A stretch of 64,000 nucleotides of DNA from Gymnopus androsaceus JB14 (taxonomy: Eukaryota > Basidiomycota > Agaricomycetes > Agaricales > Omphalotaceae). Position numbers and translations under genes: made by a program. Positions 24,764 to 38,362 of this stretch are shown here, one piece after another. A model generated the notes under the pieces. That model saw only the letters and a list, made by a program, of their open reading frames with translations, searched no databases and had not been told where the DNA came from. Within the stretch, counting starts at the first letter, position 1; each line of letters opens with the position of its first letter. The stretch is taken from assembly GCA_009733575.1 (NCBI GenBank), contig ML769398.1, forward strand, positions 124,001-188,000, given 5' to 3'.

Positions 24764-27132
24764 TACTCCGCCATCTGCCGGAACTTGTCCTGGATCTCTG
24801 CATGGAGGTCATCCAACTTCTGCTTGATGTTGTCCTTTCCTTGTGAGGGAGACTAATCGGCATTAACAATTCAGCGGACAAACATCTACGAATCGACCAA
24901 CTTACCTCAAATTTCATCTGGGACAGCTTGAACATAAGATCAGATGCCGATTCTTTGATCTTGTTGAAAGTCATGTCACTTTGACTGACGAGCTTCAACG
25001 CAGAATCGTGGAAGCCGACGAAATTTTTTATCATGCCGCTGGTTTTGTAGAAGGGGCAGAATCTGTCGTACTCGCTCATACCGTTCTGCTGGAGGAAGTC
25101 GTCCTTCAACATGCGAGCAACCTCGAGAGTGATCTTGTCGTTCTCGCCCAAGGCACTCTTTCCAACCAACTGCACAATCTCGGCAAGATCCTCCTCCTTT
25201 TGCAGAATCTCCTTGACCTTTGCACGCAATTCGACAAACCCGGGTTCCTCGGTTTCGTAATAGGGTTCAAGGATCTTGGTGTACTTGGAATATGACACGG
25301 ACCAATTCACGGAGGGGAAGTGTTTTCTTTGGGCAAGCTTCTTGTCGAGACCCCAGAAGACTTGCACGATACCAAGTGTAGCAGAAGTAACGGGATCAGA
25401 AAAGTCACCACCAGGAGGCGATACACTGAAAAACATTCACTTAGCAGCGCAAGATGTCGATGATAAGACGAAGACTTACGCTCCGACGATGGAAACAGTA
25501 CCCTGTCGTTGTGGGTTACCCAAACACACCACCTTTCCAGCACGTTCGTAGAAGCTGGCCAATTTAGTACTGAGATACGCAGGGTAACCAGAGTCTGCAG
25601 GCATTTCAGCCAAGCGACCAGAAATTTCACGGAGTGCTTCAGCCCAACGGGAGGTCGAGTCAGCCATCATGGCGACATTGGTGCCTTGGTCACGGAAGTA
25701 CTCGGACAGCGTAATACCGGTGTAGATGGAGGCTTCACGAGCAGCGACAGGCATATTCGAGGTGTTGGCAACCAATGTGGTACGCTTCATGATGGGTTCT
25801 TCACGATCTCCAACCGGCATGTTGAGTGTAGGGAACTAGGAAGAGTTGGTCACTGGAGATTAACAGGACAGTGAGCTAAACTTACCTCCATCAGTACTTC
25901 AGCCATCTAGCAAGTAAAACATGAATTTGAGCCACAACAAAACATAGAGACCGACGAACCTCGTTACCACGTTCACCACATCCGACATAGACGATAATGT
26001 CGCTGTTGGAGTACTTTGAGAGTGCTTGAGAAATGACAGTTTTGCCGCAACCGAAAGCTCCAGGAATAGCCGTAGTACCGCCCTGTACACAACTTTACAA
26101 ACCTTGAGAAAGGGTTGAACATCGATAGTGGATGTAAACCTTACGGGAAAAGAGCATCCAGAATACGCTGGCCTGTCAAAAGAGGATGATCGGCAGTTTG
26201 CTTCTCTTTGACTGGTCGAGGAGCACGGACAGGCCAAAGTTGCATCATAGCGTGCTTGGTGGTTTTTCCCTCGAATTCAGTTTCGAGGACAATGTCCTAA
26301 AACGCCAATGAGTCCCGATGGATGAAGAAAGTCAAGGATAATACATACATCCACGGCATAGCTACCTTTCTCAGCGATATGTGTTATGGTACCAAGAGCA
26401 CGAGGGGGAGCATTATCTTGTGGTTATCCACTAGCGAATTCTCCCAGACGCCACCAAAGATGTCACCACCCGATATGTGGTCACCGACCTTTATAAAAGC
26501 AAGTAAGATTAGGAAGAAGGAGTGATCGGATTGGAATTACAGAGAACGATGCTGGATTAAAGTCCCATTGCAAAGAGCGGTCGAGAGCGTCAGTGTTGAT
26601 TCCACGAGGGATGTAGATGGATTTGGAAGCTTCTTGAATAGACTGAGAGGCTATTGGTAAGGAAGATGTACAGATGATAAACTAGGACTCACTCGTAAAG
26701 GTCGCTGAATACCATCGACGATGTTGCCCATTAAGCCTGGGATCTCGTTAGCATAAATTACTAGATAGACCTTGGAACAAGAACATACCAGGACCAAGCT
26801 CGACACTAAGAGGTTTGCCAGTCCGTAGCACAGGGTCGCCGACTGTCACACCCGAAGTTTCCTCATAAACCTGGATAGTAGCCTTGTCCGCTTCAATACG
26901 AATAACCTCTGGAATATGTTGAGAATAAAATCCTAGAATCACAGAGAAAAATCGAACCGCCAACTAGCTCGTCATGGCCAACTCGCACAAGCTCATACAT
27001 CGCAGCTCCAATCATATTTTCGGCGATGACTACAGGGCCAGAAACACCGAAAACCTGCCCAAATCGACTTTCTCTTTCCTCATCGGATACCTTTGGAAGA
27101 TCCCGCTTAGCGTTCTGAAGAGCACCGGCCAT
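24764..27132 (-). CDS. VMA1: V-type H+-ATPase catalytic subunit A (Vma1)
   Basis: The catalytic ATP-hydrolysing subunit of the V1 sector that acidifies the vacuole. Start [19 protein letters not shown] at 27132. Conserved blocks appear in order: [65 protein letters not shown], the P-loop [59 protein letters not shown] and [14 protein letters not shown]. It ends DKFRQMAE; total about 615 residues. The yeast intein site inside GAFGCG-KT is uninterrupted. Near 26405-26412 a run of five C residues (minus strand) is one short of what [13 protein letters not shown] needs, giving a one-base frame break in an essential gene. Divergent from RPT1 with 129 bp between starts. Confidence 0.95.
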
Positions 27133-27261
27133 GGTCAATGGAAGAAGAGAGGATACAGGAGCTCAAATGCCGGCCGAAACCAGCCAAGCACGTGGAAACA
27201 GAGGACGCGTCGCCTCAGCGCTTCACTCCTCCTCTTACCACCACCACTTCCTACTCAAATC
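27133..27261. promoter_or_regulatory. 129-bp divergent spacer between VMA1 and RPT1
   Basis: The two start codons face away from each other with 129 bp between them, so a shared promoter region is likely. No named element was recognised in it. Confidence 0.5.
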
Positions 27262-29142
<1,881 letters not shown>

Positions 29143-29325
29143 ATCTCCTGTGTATTATTGTTATTTCCTACTTCGTAATGCAATCGCTTTAATTCTTTTG
29201 CGTGAAGCTGTAAAATACGGAGCTCGACTCATTAGCGTACCAAGTTTATTTTATTTAATGAAAGCACGCACGCCATCATATCCGAGTCAGGTTCCGACGT
29301 CACTTCTATCTTCCTCCTTACTATT

Positions 29326-30894
29326 ATGAACCGCAAGACTCGACTGTTTAGAGAATCTTTCTCGTTAATCCAACCTCATCGAAATTATGTTCGACGTGCT
29401 CCAGCTCCAAGTCCCAGAGAAGTCACAGAACTTCTAGGTTCATACGCGTCTTCTCCGCATCGCCCTTTAAATCTCTCTGCGTTATTATCCTTTGGACGAC
29501 CTCTTACTCCCGACTCGGTACTCGCTTCCGTAGCGTATGCCTTGGAAGAAATACCCAGACGACTAAGCACGCGAGTCCAATCGCTGGAAGCGCTACCATT
29601 CATTGTTGGAACTAATCCGTGCGCTCGATTCCGCTATTTCGTCCACGTCCACGTCCTTATACTGCATGACTCTTAGATATGTTGCGAGCACTTTAGCTGC
29701 ACACAGGGAAAGCTTCATGTGGCTTGCAACATATCCAACGCCAAAAACACTAGAAGAGAACGCAAAATGTGCTGAAACTTTGGAAGATTTGGTTGAAAAG
29801 CATGCAAATGATATCCCCACGCTCGCAAAAGGGTACATATTCATCTCACATTGGGGATAATTCAGACTCATCCATCCTTTTCCAGCTTTCAAGAATGCTC
29901 CAAATACATGACTAGTTCTCAGATGAGTGAATTTCTAGACGGCGCAATTCGCAGTCGTATATCGGTACGATTGATTGCAGAGCAACATATATCCTTGTCC
30001 AGGGCAATACAGGGTTCTAAACCGCCTAATGTGGGAGTTGTCGATACCCAATGCTCGCCAGCAGAGATGGTTCGTATGTGTGGCTCTTTTGTCAGCGAGC
30101 TTTGTGAGGCTACGCTGGGATCGAGTCCTATTGTTACTATTGAGGGTGACAGAGAAGCTACGTTCGCGTAAGTCCGAGTCCGCCTCCAATATTGCGTTGG
30201 CCACGATGTGCCTAAATCTACTTGCTTAACAGCTATGTACCGGTGCATCTCGAATACATCCTGACCGAGATTATGAAAAATGCATTTCGTGCTACAGTAG
30301 AGCACCACAACAAGAAGAACAAAGAATCAGGCTTATTACCGCCTGTGTTGATAACTTTGTCTGCTCCTCCGCGACTTCCGGGGTCGAGTTCCAACTACTT
30401 TTCGATACGCGTTCGGGATCAAGGTGGTGGGGTTACACCAGCCAATGTTCTGCAAATATTTTCCTATGCCTTTACAACTGCAGGCCGAGGCTCGAGTGGT
30501 GACGATGGAAGCGGAGGGGGCCCATATGCTGCTCAACACGTTGGAGGGAGTGCAGCCATAGGGGACGGAGGCATGGGAGAAGGCAATCTGTTTGGTGAGA
30601 TTACTGGCAAGGGTCTACAAACTGGTCTTGGTACTATTGCCGGACTAGGGTACGGTCTTCCTATGAGCCGTCTATATGCAAAGCAAGCTCAATCTTTGAT
30701 CTAGCTGGTATTGAATGCTAAACGTCAGTTGTCTAGGTACTTTGATGGCTCTTTGGACTTGCTGTCCCTGGAAGGCTGGGGTATGTGGATTGGCATATCT
30801 CATCTTCAAGTGAGCGAACTGACTTATTATCGCAGGGTGTGACGTCTTTCTGAAACTACGCTGCTTGGATGAGGCTGGCGATTCCAAAATTTAA
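29326..30894 (+). CDS. Mitochondrial pyruvate dehydrogenase kinase (PDK/BCKDK family)
   Basis: A mitochondrial protein kinase of the GHKL fold that phosphorylates and shuts down the E1 alpha subunit of pyruvate (or branched-chain ketoacid) dehydrogenase. The N-terminus MNRKTRLFRESFSL is basic and leader-like. The histidine-kinase-like helical domain carries LEALPFIVGTNPY and SFMWLATYPTPKTLEEN. The ATP-binding motifs are N-box EIMKNAFRATVEHH, G1 DQGGGV and G2 GLGYGLPMSRLYAKYF; the C-terminus is GWGCDVFLKLRCLDEAGDSK. A Gly/Ser-rich insert (GDDGSGGGPY...) of about 50 residues lies between G1 and G2, in the lid region, and is longer than in animal PDKs. One intron (30683-30736) is GC-AG. No frame breaks. 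Sequence does not settle PDK versus BCKDK. Confidence 0.9.
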
Positions 30895-31614
30895 GTAGTT
30901 CAATTCAATCGCTGGAAATCCTCGAGGGCCATCGAGATTCGAGGTCGCACAATTCTACCTGCTCTCTGAACGCCTGAGAGCTGAGTACCTTTGTGTAGCT
31001 GCATGATGTGCATCCTGGTTTTGAGACCCGCGGGTTCCTACGTAGAGCTAAGAGGTGATTAGGTATTGGGCTAACTGAGTAGTCGTTTTGGATTGAGTTG
31101 ATAGCGATATTCTACGTACCTTTCAATGTCGCTGATACTTGTTTAATCTGCATTTTTTGATGCTTTTGACGCCATGCTTTTTGACGCTAATCAGTCCAAT
31201 AGAACGACAAGAAATATGGTCCTTCATTGGCATCAGAGCCTATAAGTTTTTCAAGCTGTCCCATAAATTTAAGGCCCGGTCGATTGCAGACGGACTAAAT
31301 ATATATTTATACTGAAAAATCTAGCAGATTTCCTCTATCGAACCTCGAGCTGATCATGAAGCCGGAAGCGACCACAACGAGCCGCGTATATTATTCAGAG
31401 ATTGATTTCAAATTTTAAAAAGTTTTTAGTGAGACATTTCGTAGACAAAGGAAATTTTTTGTCACGCGTAGCCACCGACGTTCACTACCCTCCTACAATC
31501 CCGCGCTGAAAGGTCGTTCGAACTCTGACCCTATAACTCAGAGGATTTACTATCCAGGCAACAAAAAAATAAACAAGACTGCATCTTGCGCTGATGAACA
31601 TACAGAGGGAATTC
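30895..31614. other. Intergenic region between PDK gene and repeat array
   Basis: About 700 bp, A/T-rich in part. Nothing recognisable. Confidence 0.4.
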
Positions 31615-32480
31615 TTGAAAGGAGACACCAGACAGGGGCCAGAAGGGAAATATGCCTTGGCTTTGGTGAGTCCTAGTCTGTTACCTGGGTCTTAGTACTA
31701 GGATACAGCTGAAGCTTGAAAGGACCTACAGGGTTCCACTCCGTTAAACATTCTACCCCCTAAACAACCACTTTTCAAACTCTAGAGGAAGAGTCAGCTC
31801 GTTGAACAGGTCGTGGTAACACATTTGCTCTTGGGTAATTGGGGTTGTGCTGGACCTCCCCACTCCTGTGAATCTATGCAAGGCCATAACAGACTTGTCG
31901 CTGGCTTACTCGCTACCTCTCACCACCTAGTCATGCCTCGGGGTGCTCCTCAAGTACAAGGTTGATGCAAAATGCGCGCTCGGTCCATGAAGCGCGTTGA
32001 GAGTTTCAATAAAGACACGGAGAAGAGATTGAAGAAACTCTAGCCTGCAGACCCGCCTGCCGTCGCCTATTATTCCGTCGTGGATTAGACAAATCTGACG
32101 GGTCGCAGGAAAGGAAGCCTTTGACCAGGGTTCGCTTCCCGAAAGGTGTCGAAGCCCAGGACGTCCATGCCTGCCAATTTTTAGCGACTATCAGCGTTCA
32201 CCCATCCTGAAATAAATGCATCATACCATTTCCCATTCTCCTACACACAACCACCCTTCCTCGCTATAATTCGCTTTAGATATAACCCACTCCGTTCGCC
32301 CTCATGCGCTCGCCACATCTACTGCGACTGGCGAGCACATCTCCATTCGACATTCGAAGACTTGTACCGCCGTATCCTGCAAATAGACTCTCATTTCCTC
32401 CGCGATATTTCGGACTGCGAGAAATAACATCACGGAGCTGTGTATGGACCCTCGTCCACACCAGGACACTTATTTCGGTG
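31615..32480. repeat. Repeat array, first A-B element
   Basis: This copy opens with GGGGCCAGAAGGGA near 31636 and contains GAAGCTTGAAAGG, CTACAGGGTTCCACT and AATCTGACGGGTCGCAGGAA, all of which recur in later copies. A conserved box CCTCGCTATAATTCG is at about 32264. No intact coding frame is visible. It is diverged from the other copies. Confidence 0.65.
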
Positions 32481-34255
32481 ATAGCCCAGAAGAGCTAAAG
32501 ACATCGGCAAATTCACTGATTGAAGTCTTGGCCTCAGGCTCGGAAGCGAATCTTGCCATGGATTGATAAGAGCCTAGCTGGAGCGGTACTTTAGGCTTGG
32601 TGATCCATGGCGCACTAAAAAAACAAAGGCACAACGCGCACGGAATGAGGATGCAGAGAGATATTTTTGAAGGAAGAGGCAGGGGCCAGAAGGGAGAACC
32701 GGTTGAAATATGCATTGCATTTGGTGAGTCTTAGTTTGTTGCCTGAACATACAGCTGAAGTTTGAATGGTCCTACAGGGTTCCACTTTGTCAAACTTTTT
32801 CGAGATTCTACAACACTTTCTGAATCATCGTAGACTAGGGACTCTAGGGGAGGACTCACTTCAGTGGATAGGTCGCGGCAGCCCAACCCACCTTTGAGCT
32901 CGGCTAGTCAAGGTTGTCGAGCTGGAGGACTCTCGACAGTTGAAATCCTTTCGACATTTACTCCTGCGTACTTGGGGTCGCGACTAGTCTCCCCACTTTC
33001 CAAGGAGGTCATGGACTGTGTCGCTGGTTCACTCGCCACCTAGTCGTGAATCGAGTCGAGTACGATGGAGATTACGGCTACAGGTTAAAAAGTCGCGCTC
33101 GGCACCGGGTCTCGAGCGCGTTAAGGCTTTTTCCCTGTTTAACAAAGGCACGAGGTGGAGAGGAAGAGGCAAATGCTATTCGCTCGCCTGTCGTCCCTTC
33201 GTCGTGCATGAATGTACGACTCCGACGAATTACAGGGAAAGAAGCCTTGGTCCCAGGTTTCACCTACGGTGTCGCCTAGGATGTGCCATGTACCACATCT
33301 GCCAATTTACAACGACTATTAGCGTTGACCCGTCTCGAACCTAAAATAAATGCACCATACCATTTTGTACTCCAGTGCACTCCTTCTAATAACGACCCCT
33401 CCTCGCTATAATTCGGTTTGAACAGCCCACTCCTCTTGCCCTCATCCAATGCTCATCACACCCGCTGCCAGTACATCTCTAATGGAGATTCGACCTATCA
33501 TGTACAGTCGTATCCTTCAAACAGACTCTTATTCCTCCATGTTACTTCGGACTGCAAGAGGAATACAACGTTCCAAAGTTGAGCATGGACTCTTGGTCGG
33601 AAGCAAGGTCTTGCCTTAGCCCTTAAGTCGCCGAGTTTCTAGCTGGAGGATGTTGGGCTTGATGCTTGATGACGGCGCATGTGTCTGCTATTATTCGACG
33701 AGGCTCTGTTAATTGGGAGATCAACATCGTGCACATGAGGATGAAAGAGTTCACTCAACTCTGTAATTGAGCACGCGCGACTTGAAGCCGGAAGGAAAGC
33801 CACTAGCACGATCCAAAGAACCATCGTGCTTCTCTGCTTCTCGAGCTGAGAAGGAATTCATGGCTGCTGCTGTAGTTAACAGCGAGTTCGTCTTTTACAA
33901 TGAAGTGAAGCAATTTCGAACTCCGGTCAAAAAAATTGGCGGAGCACGTACATACATCCTCGCGACTCCCTCCTCTTAACCACATTGGAATTATCGCTAC
34001 AGGCAGATTCAATGGCTGTCCAATGTTCTGCGAGTTATAGACTTGGTTACATGGCTCTTGCAGGCGATATGATAGTGCCAGATGCACGGAGCACTAAATC
34101 TTCCATCTTCCATATTCTCTCGACCATGGATATTCGCGCTTAGCGCAGCCCAAGTCGTACTCCTCGGTCTGGTGAAGGAGCTAGGTGTAAGCAATCTCTT
34201 CTAGAAGCTGTTGGTATTAGAATCCTCTGACGAGCATTGTCGTATTTCACACCGC
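32077..34255. repeat. Tandem direct repeat, unit 1 (about 2.18 kb)
   Basis: Compared with 34255-36393, this block shows the same order of landmarks: AATCTGACGGGTCGCAGGAA (32092), GAACCGGTTGAAATATGCAT (32697), a TATTAGCGTTG block (33312), ATCAACATCGTGCACATGAG (33720), GTGAAGCAATTTCGAACTCC (33906) and CCTCTGACGAGCATTGTCGT (34223). The same landmarks recur about 2.08-2.17 kb further on. The second half of the first A-B element (about 32077-32480) is counted here as the start of this unit. Frames are short and broken, so it is not a functional gene now. Confidence 0.75.
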
Positions 34256-36393
34256 CTTCGTGGATTAAACGAATCTGACGGGTCGCAGGAAAGGAAGCCA
34301 TTGACCAAGGTTTCGCTTACGGTCCCGAGAGATGTCGAAGCCTAGGATGTCAATGCCTACCAATTTTCAACGACTATCAGCGTTCACCCGTCCTGAAATA
34401 AATGCATCATACCATTTCCCATTTCCCTACGCACAACTACCCTTCCTCGCTATAATTCGGTTTGAATATAACCCACTCCCTTCGGCCTTATCCCACATCT
34501 ACTGTGACTCGCGAGCGCACTTTCCGGAGCTGGGTATGGACCTTCGTCCACATCAGTACACTTATTTATAGTCCAGAAGAGCTAGAGACATCGGCAAATT
34601 CACTGACTGAAGTCCTGGCCTGAGGCTCGGAAGCGAGTCTTGCCATGGGCTGCTAGGTTTTCTTAGCTGGAGCGGTACTTTGGGCTTGGTGATCCATAGC
34701 GCATTAAAAAAACAAAAAGGCTACATCGAACAGAGGGAAAATCCTAAAGGGAGAGAGACAAGGGCCAGAAGGGAGAACCGGTTGAAATATGCATTACATC
34801 TGGTGAGTCTCAGTTTGTTGCCTGAACGTACCGTTGAAGCTTGAAAGGTCCTACAGGGCCTATTCTATTAAACTTCTCGGAGATTCTACACATTTTCTTA
34901 ATCATCGTAGATCGGGGACTCTAGGAGAAGAGTCAGTTCATTGCATTTCATTGAACAGGTCGCGGCAGCCCAGCTCACCTCTGAGCTCAGCGAGTCAAGG
35001 TTGTCGGGCTGGTAGACTCTCGGTAGTCGAAACCCTTCGACATTTACTCTTGCGTAATCGGGAGTCTCCTCACCTTCCAATGCGGTAATGGACTGCGTCG
35101 CTAGTTCACTCGCCACCTAGTCGGGAATCGAGTCGAGTATGATGGAAATTTGCAGGTTAAAAAGTCAGGCTGGGCACCGAGTCCGAAAGCGTGCTGAGGC
35201 TTTCTTCCCTGTTTAACAAAGACACGAGGTGGAGAGAAAGAGGCAAATTGTATTCGAATAAAAAACAGGCAGATGCGCTTGTCGTCGCCTCGTCGTGGAT
35301 TGTACGACTACGCAAGAAAGAGTCTTGGTCCAAGGTTTCGCCTACGGTCCCAGGAGGTGTCGACGCCTAGGATGTACCATGCACCACGTCTGTCAAATTT
35401 CAACGACTATTAGCGTTGGCCCGTCCTGAAATAAACGCAGCATACCATTTTGCACTCCAATTCCCTCTTCTACATATAACCATCTTTCCTCGCTATAATT
35501 TGGTTAACAACCCCCGCTCTCATTCAATGCCTCGTGTACGGTCGCGTTCTTCAAATAGACTCTTGGTCCTCCATGTTACTTCGGGCTGCGAGAGGAATAC
35601 AACGTTCCGGAGTTGCGCGCGCACATCAGGGCACTTGTTCTAATTGGTGATACTCTTGAAGAGCTCCGCAAATTCGCCGATTGGAGCCTTGGCCATAGGT
35701 TGTCAAGTTTTCTTGCTGGAGGATGTTGGACTTGATGCTCGACGAACCACAGCGCATGTAGACTCATCGTCTGCTATTATTGGAGAAGGCTCTGGTAATC
35801 GGGAGATCAACATCGTGCACATGAGGATGAAAGAGTTCACTCAACTCTGTAAATATCCCTGTGTTTGAGCACGCGCGACTTGAAGCAACAATTCGCGCCG
35901 CTTTGGCGGAAGCAGCGCCAGCCACTGGCACGGCCCAAAGGACCATTGTGCTTCTCTGCTTCTCAAGAGCTGACCAATGAGAATGAGTTCATGCCTGCTG
36001 CTGTAATTGACAGCGATTTGGCCGCTCGCTTGTGTCTTTTACAATGAAGTGAAGCAATTTCGAACTCCGGTCAAAAAATTTGGCGGAGCACGTACATACA
36101 TCCTCGCAACTCCCTCCTTTTAACCACATTGGAAGTATCGCTACACGCAGGTTCAATGGCTGTCCAATGTTCTGCGAGTTGCAGACTTGGTTCCATGGCT
36201 CTTGTAGGCGATATGATAGTGCTAGATGCACGGAGCACTAAATCTTCATATTTCATATTCTCTCGACCATGGACATTCGCGCTTAGCGCAGCCCAAATCG
36301 TGCTCCTCAGTCTGGAAGGAACTAGGCCTAAGCAGTCTCCTCTAGTGTCAGTACCAGAATCCTCTGACGAGCATTGTCGTATTTCATACCGAA
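34255..36393. repeat. Tandem direct repeat, unit 2 (about 2.14 kb)
   Basis: Head-to-tail copy of the block before it, with landmarks at 34275 (CTGACGGGTCGCAGGAA), 34776 (GAACCGGTTGAAATATGCAT), 35407, 35806, 36047 and 36360. Differences are mainly substitutions and short indels; a longer open frame of 164 codons (36129-36623) crosses its right end but matches no family I know. The join between units falls at about 34255. Confidence 0.75.
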
Positions 36394-38362
36394 TCTTCTT
36401 AGATGGTTTGGTCACCCAAGCTACGCTCAATGCTGTCGAGGTCGGTACATTGAAGGCTTCTTCCAGCACGGATCGTTGTTTCTGGATAGAAGTACGCAAG
36501 ATCTTGGCATGTTATCGGTGCTGCAAGAAGATGTCGGTCAACGAAGACAGTAATCAGAGGCCTTGGCGTAGCTCATCAAGCCATTCGACGGTCCTGACTC
36601 CTGATTATGAGCTGGGTAAATAGGTACCTCGAAACCTTTTGCGCAAACCAGACATCTATCTCCGCCAATTCCGAATTGACAGCCAGCTAGCTGAACCTCG
36701 CATGTTCGAGTAGCGAGTAGCATGATCCATAGGGAAACCTGCAAGCCTACACTCCGGCCACTGTCTCACTACTGAGCTCCACAACTCCCATCCCGCCCAT
36801 TCGACAACATTTCTCAGGAGATTTCGTTGCTGCATCTCTCGGCTCCCGCTTCTGCGATGCAAGGGTCCCAAGGAGCATCTGGCTGGTGTAGCGAGACCTG
36901 TAAACTTCCAACACCCGCGGCGATTGGCTGGCAGGAATTCATCAACGCGCAAGGATGAAGGCGGCGTATGGAGATGCTAGATGCCATGGGCTTCATGAAC
37001 GAACGAATTTCCTTCACTGTCGTAAATTCAGGTCCACAAAACTATAGCATTTGAGCTGGTAGCATTTACGGAGATCTCTTGGGTAGCCTGTAGCATCGCA
37101 GCACCTTTCTGCTGCGACACCTTTCGGCAACAATAGCTACATGGTGCGCGGTGGCCTTTGTGCTACCGTTCCAAGATTTAGGTAGGACAAAGCTGCTGAA
37201 GACAAGCTGTTGAATCGTTTATTCGGTGATCAAAAAGAAATTTGTCGCACCGTTGTAGGAAAACCTGTCGGCGCCTTCTCGTCCGTTGTCCAGCTCGATT
37301 CCCATCACTTTCCTTGCGGGCAGTATTGGTAGCTGAAGGCTTGACCATGAGCTGGAGCTGTTTACTCTGGTGGTACTGGTTGAGTACTAGCAAATCTGGA
37401 ATATGAGATGAGCGGGGAAGGCAAGTGAGATCAAAACACGTACTGCATCCCACTGCATCCCACAAACCTTTTACCTCCAACGCCAGACGTCTGCGAATTC
37501 CCCAATCATTTCCAGCATACGTTCTTCTTGTTCTAGCTGCCGACCAGCGTAGCCAACGACGACAGACGGTACTGCAGTGGATTTGACTCAGAGTTGAAAG
37601 GACTGTTGAACGTTCCTCATGTAAAGCTCCTTCCCCTCAGCCTGCCTGACCTAGCAGCTCTCGGAATATTCTGTCCTGCAGTGCTTTAAATTTTTCTCAG
37701 CAGAACGAAAAAATCTACAAGTTTTTTTTTCTCATTCGAGCGCCGTAAATTGGTCCTTCCAAAGAATATCATCGTGTTACCTAGTTCTCCGGTTTCCACG
37801 TCGTCTGGCGGCTCGGACGGAGGGAGCATCCAATTACGGAGGGGCACCATGTCCTTCAATCGTACAAATCCGTCACAAAATTTAATCCCAAACCAAACTA
37901 TAGCCGAATTTTGATTTTTCTGACAAAAGATGGGGGTCGCTGACCTCGAATCTTGGTATTCATTGATCTCGACAAAATCTCCAATCGCCAATCGGATCGG
38001 TTATGGAAGCAGGTCCTTTCTTCGTTAATTTGTTGATCAGCCGCGCTTATTTACTTATTTTCGCTGTTCAGACGCGACGCGACGCGTCCCTGTTTAGACT
38101 CCCCTATTGTGACCTAGGTAGGAGAAGTAACCTGCGTGGAGATGAAATGCAGCAACGATTTCTTGAAAGATGTGTTTAGGACCGCAGAAGCATCGATTAT
38201 TATTTTGAGAGCAAGTCCAGATTGACATAACTCATTATACAAGACCAAGGGTAATATATGCATATGGACATGGACAGAAGCAGGCGAATACACACATGGA
38301 GACGGCAGCGAGTAACTAGGTAGATTATGTACAACAACATGATTCCGAGCAAGAAAAAAAGG
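36394..38362. other. Intergenic region right of the repeat array
   Basis: About 2 kb. Holds a GC-rich GACGCGACGCGACGCGTC element near 38071-38088 and short A/T tracts. A 101-codon minus-strand frame at 37686-37991 lacks an ATG and recognisable motifs. No gene was called. Confidence 0.4.

Noticed and set aside
26030..26080. VMA1 intein (VDE-type)
   Set aside because: The P-loop coding sequence [12 protein letters not shown] is continuous, so the usual insertion site is empty.
29593..29700. Frame break in the PDK gene after GTNPC
   Set aside because: A normal GT-AG intron (GTGCGC...CTTAG) removes the stop and gives GTNPYVASTLAAHRESF, so the gene is intact.
31510..31560. tRNA-like GTTCGAAC stretch
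   Set aside because: The flanking bases do not make a T-arm or acceptor stem on either strand.
36129..36623. 164-codon frame at the right end of repeat unit 2
   Set aside because: The matching frame in unit 1 is broken and the translation matches no known family; probably chance in a duplicated non-coding block.
37686..37991. Minus-strand 101-codon frame right of the repeats
   Set aside because: No ATG start, no recognised motif, no splice-linked neighbours.
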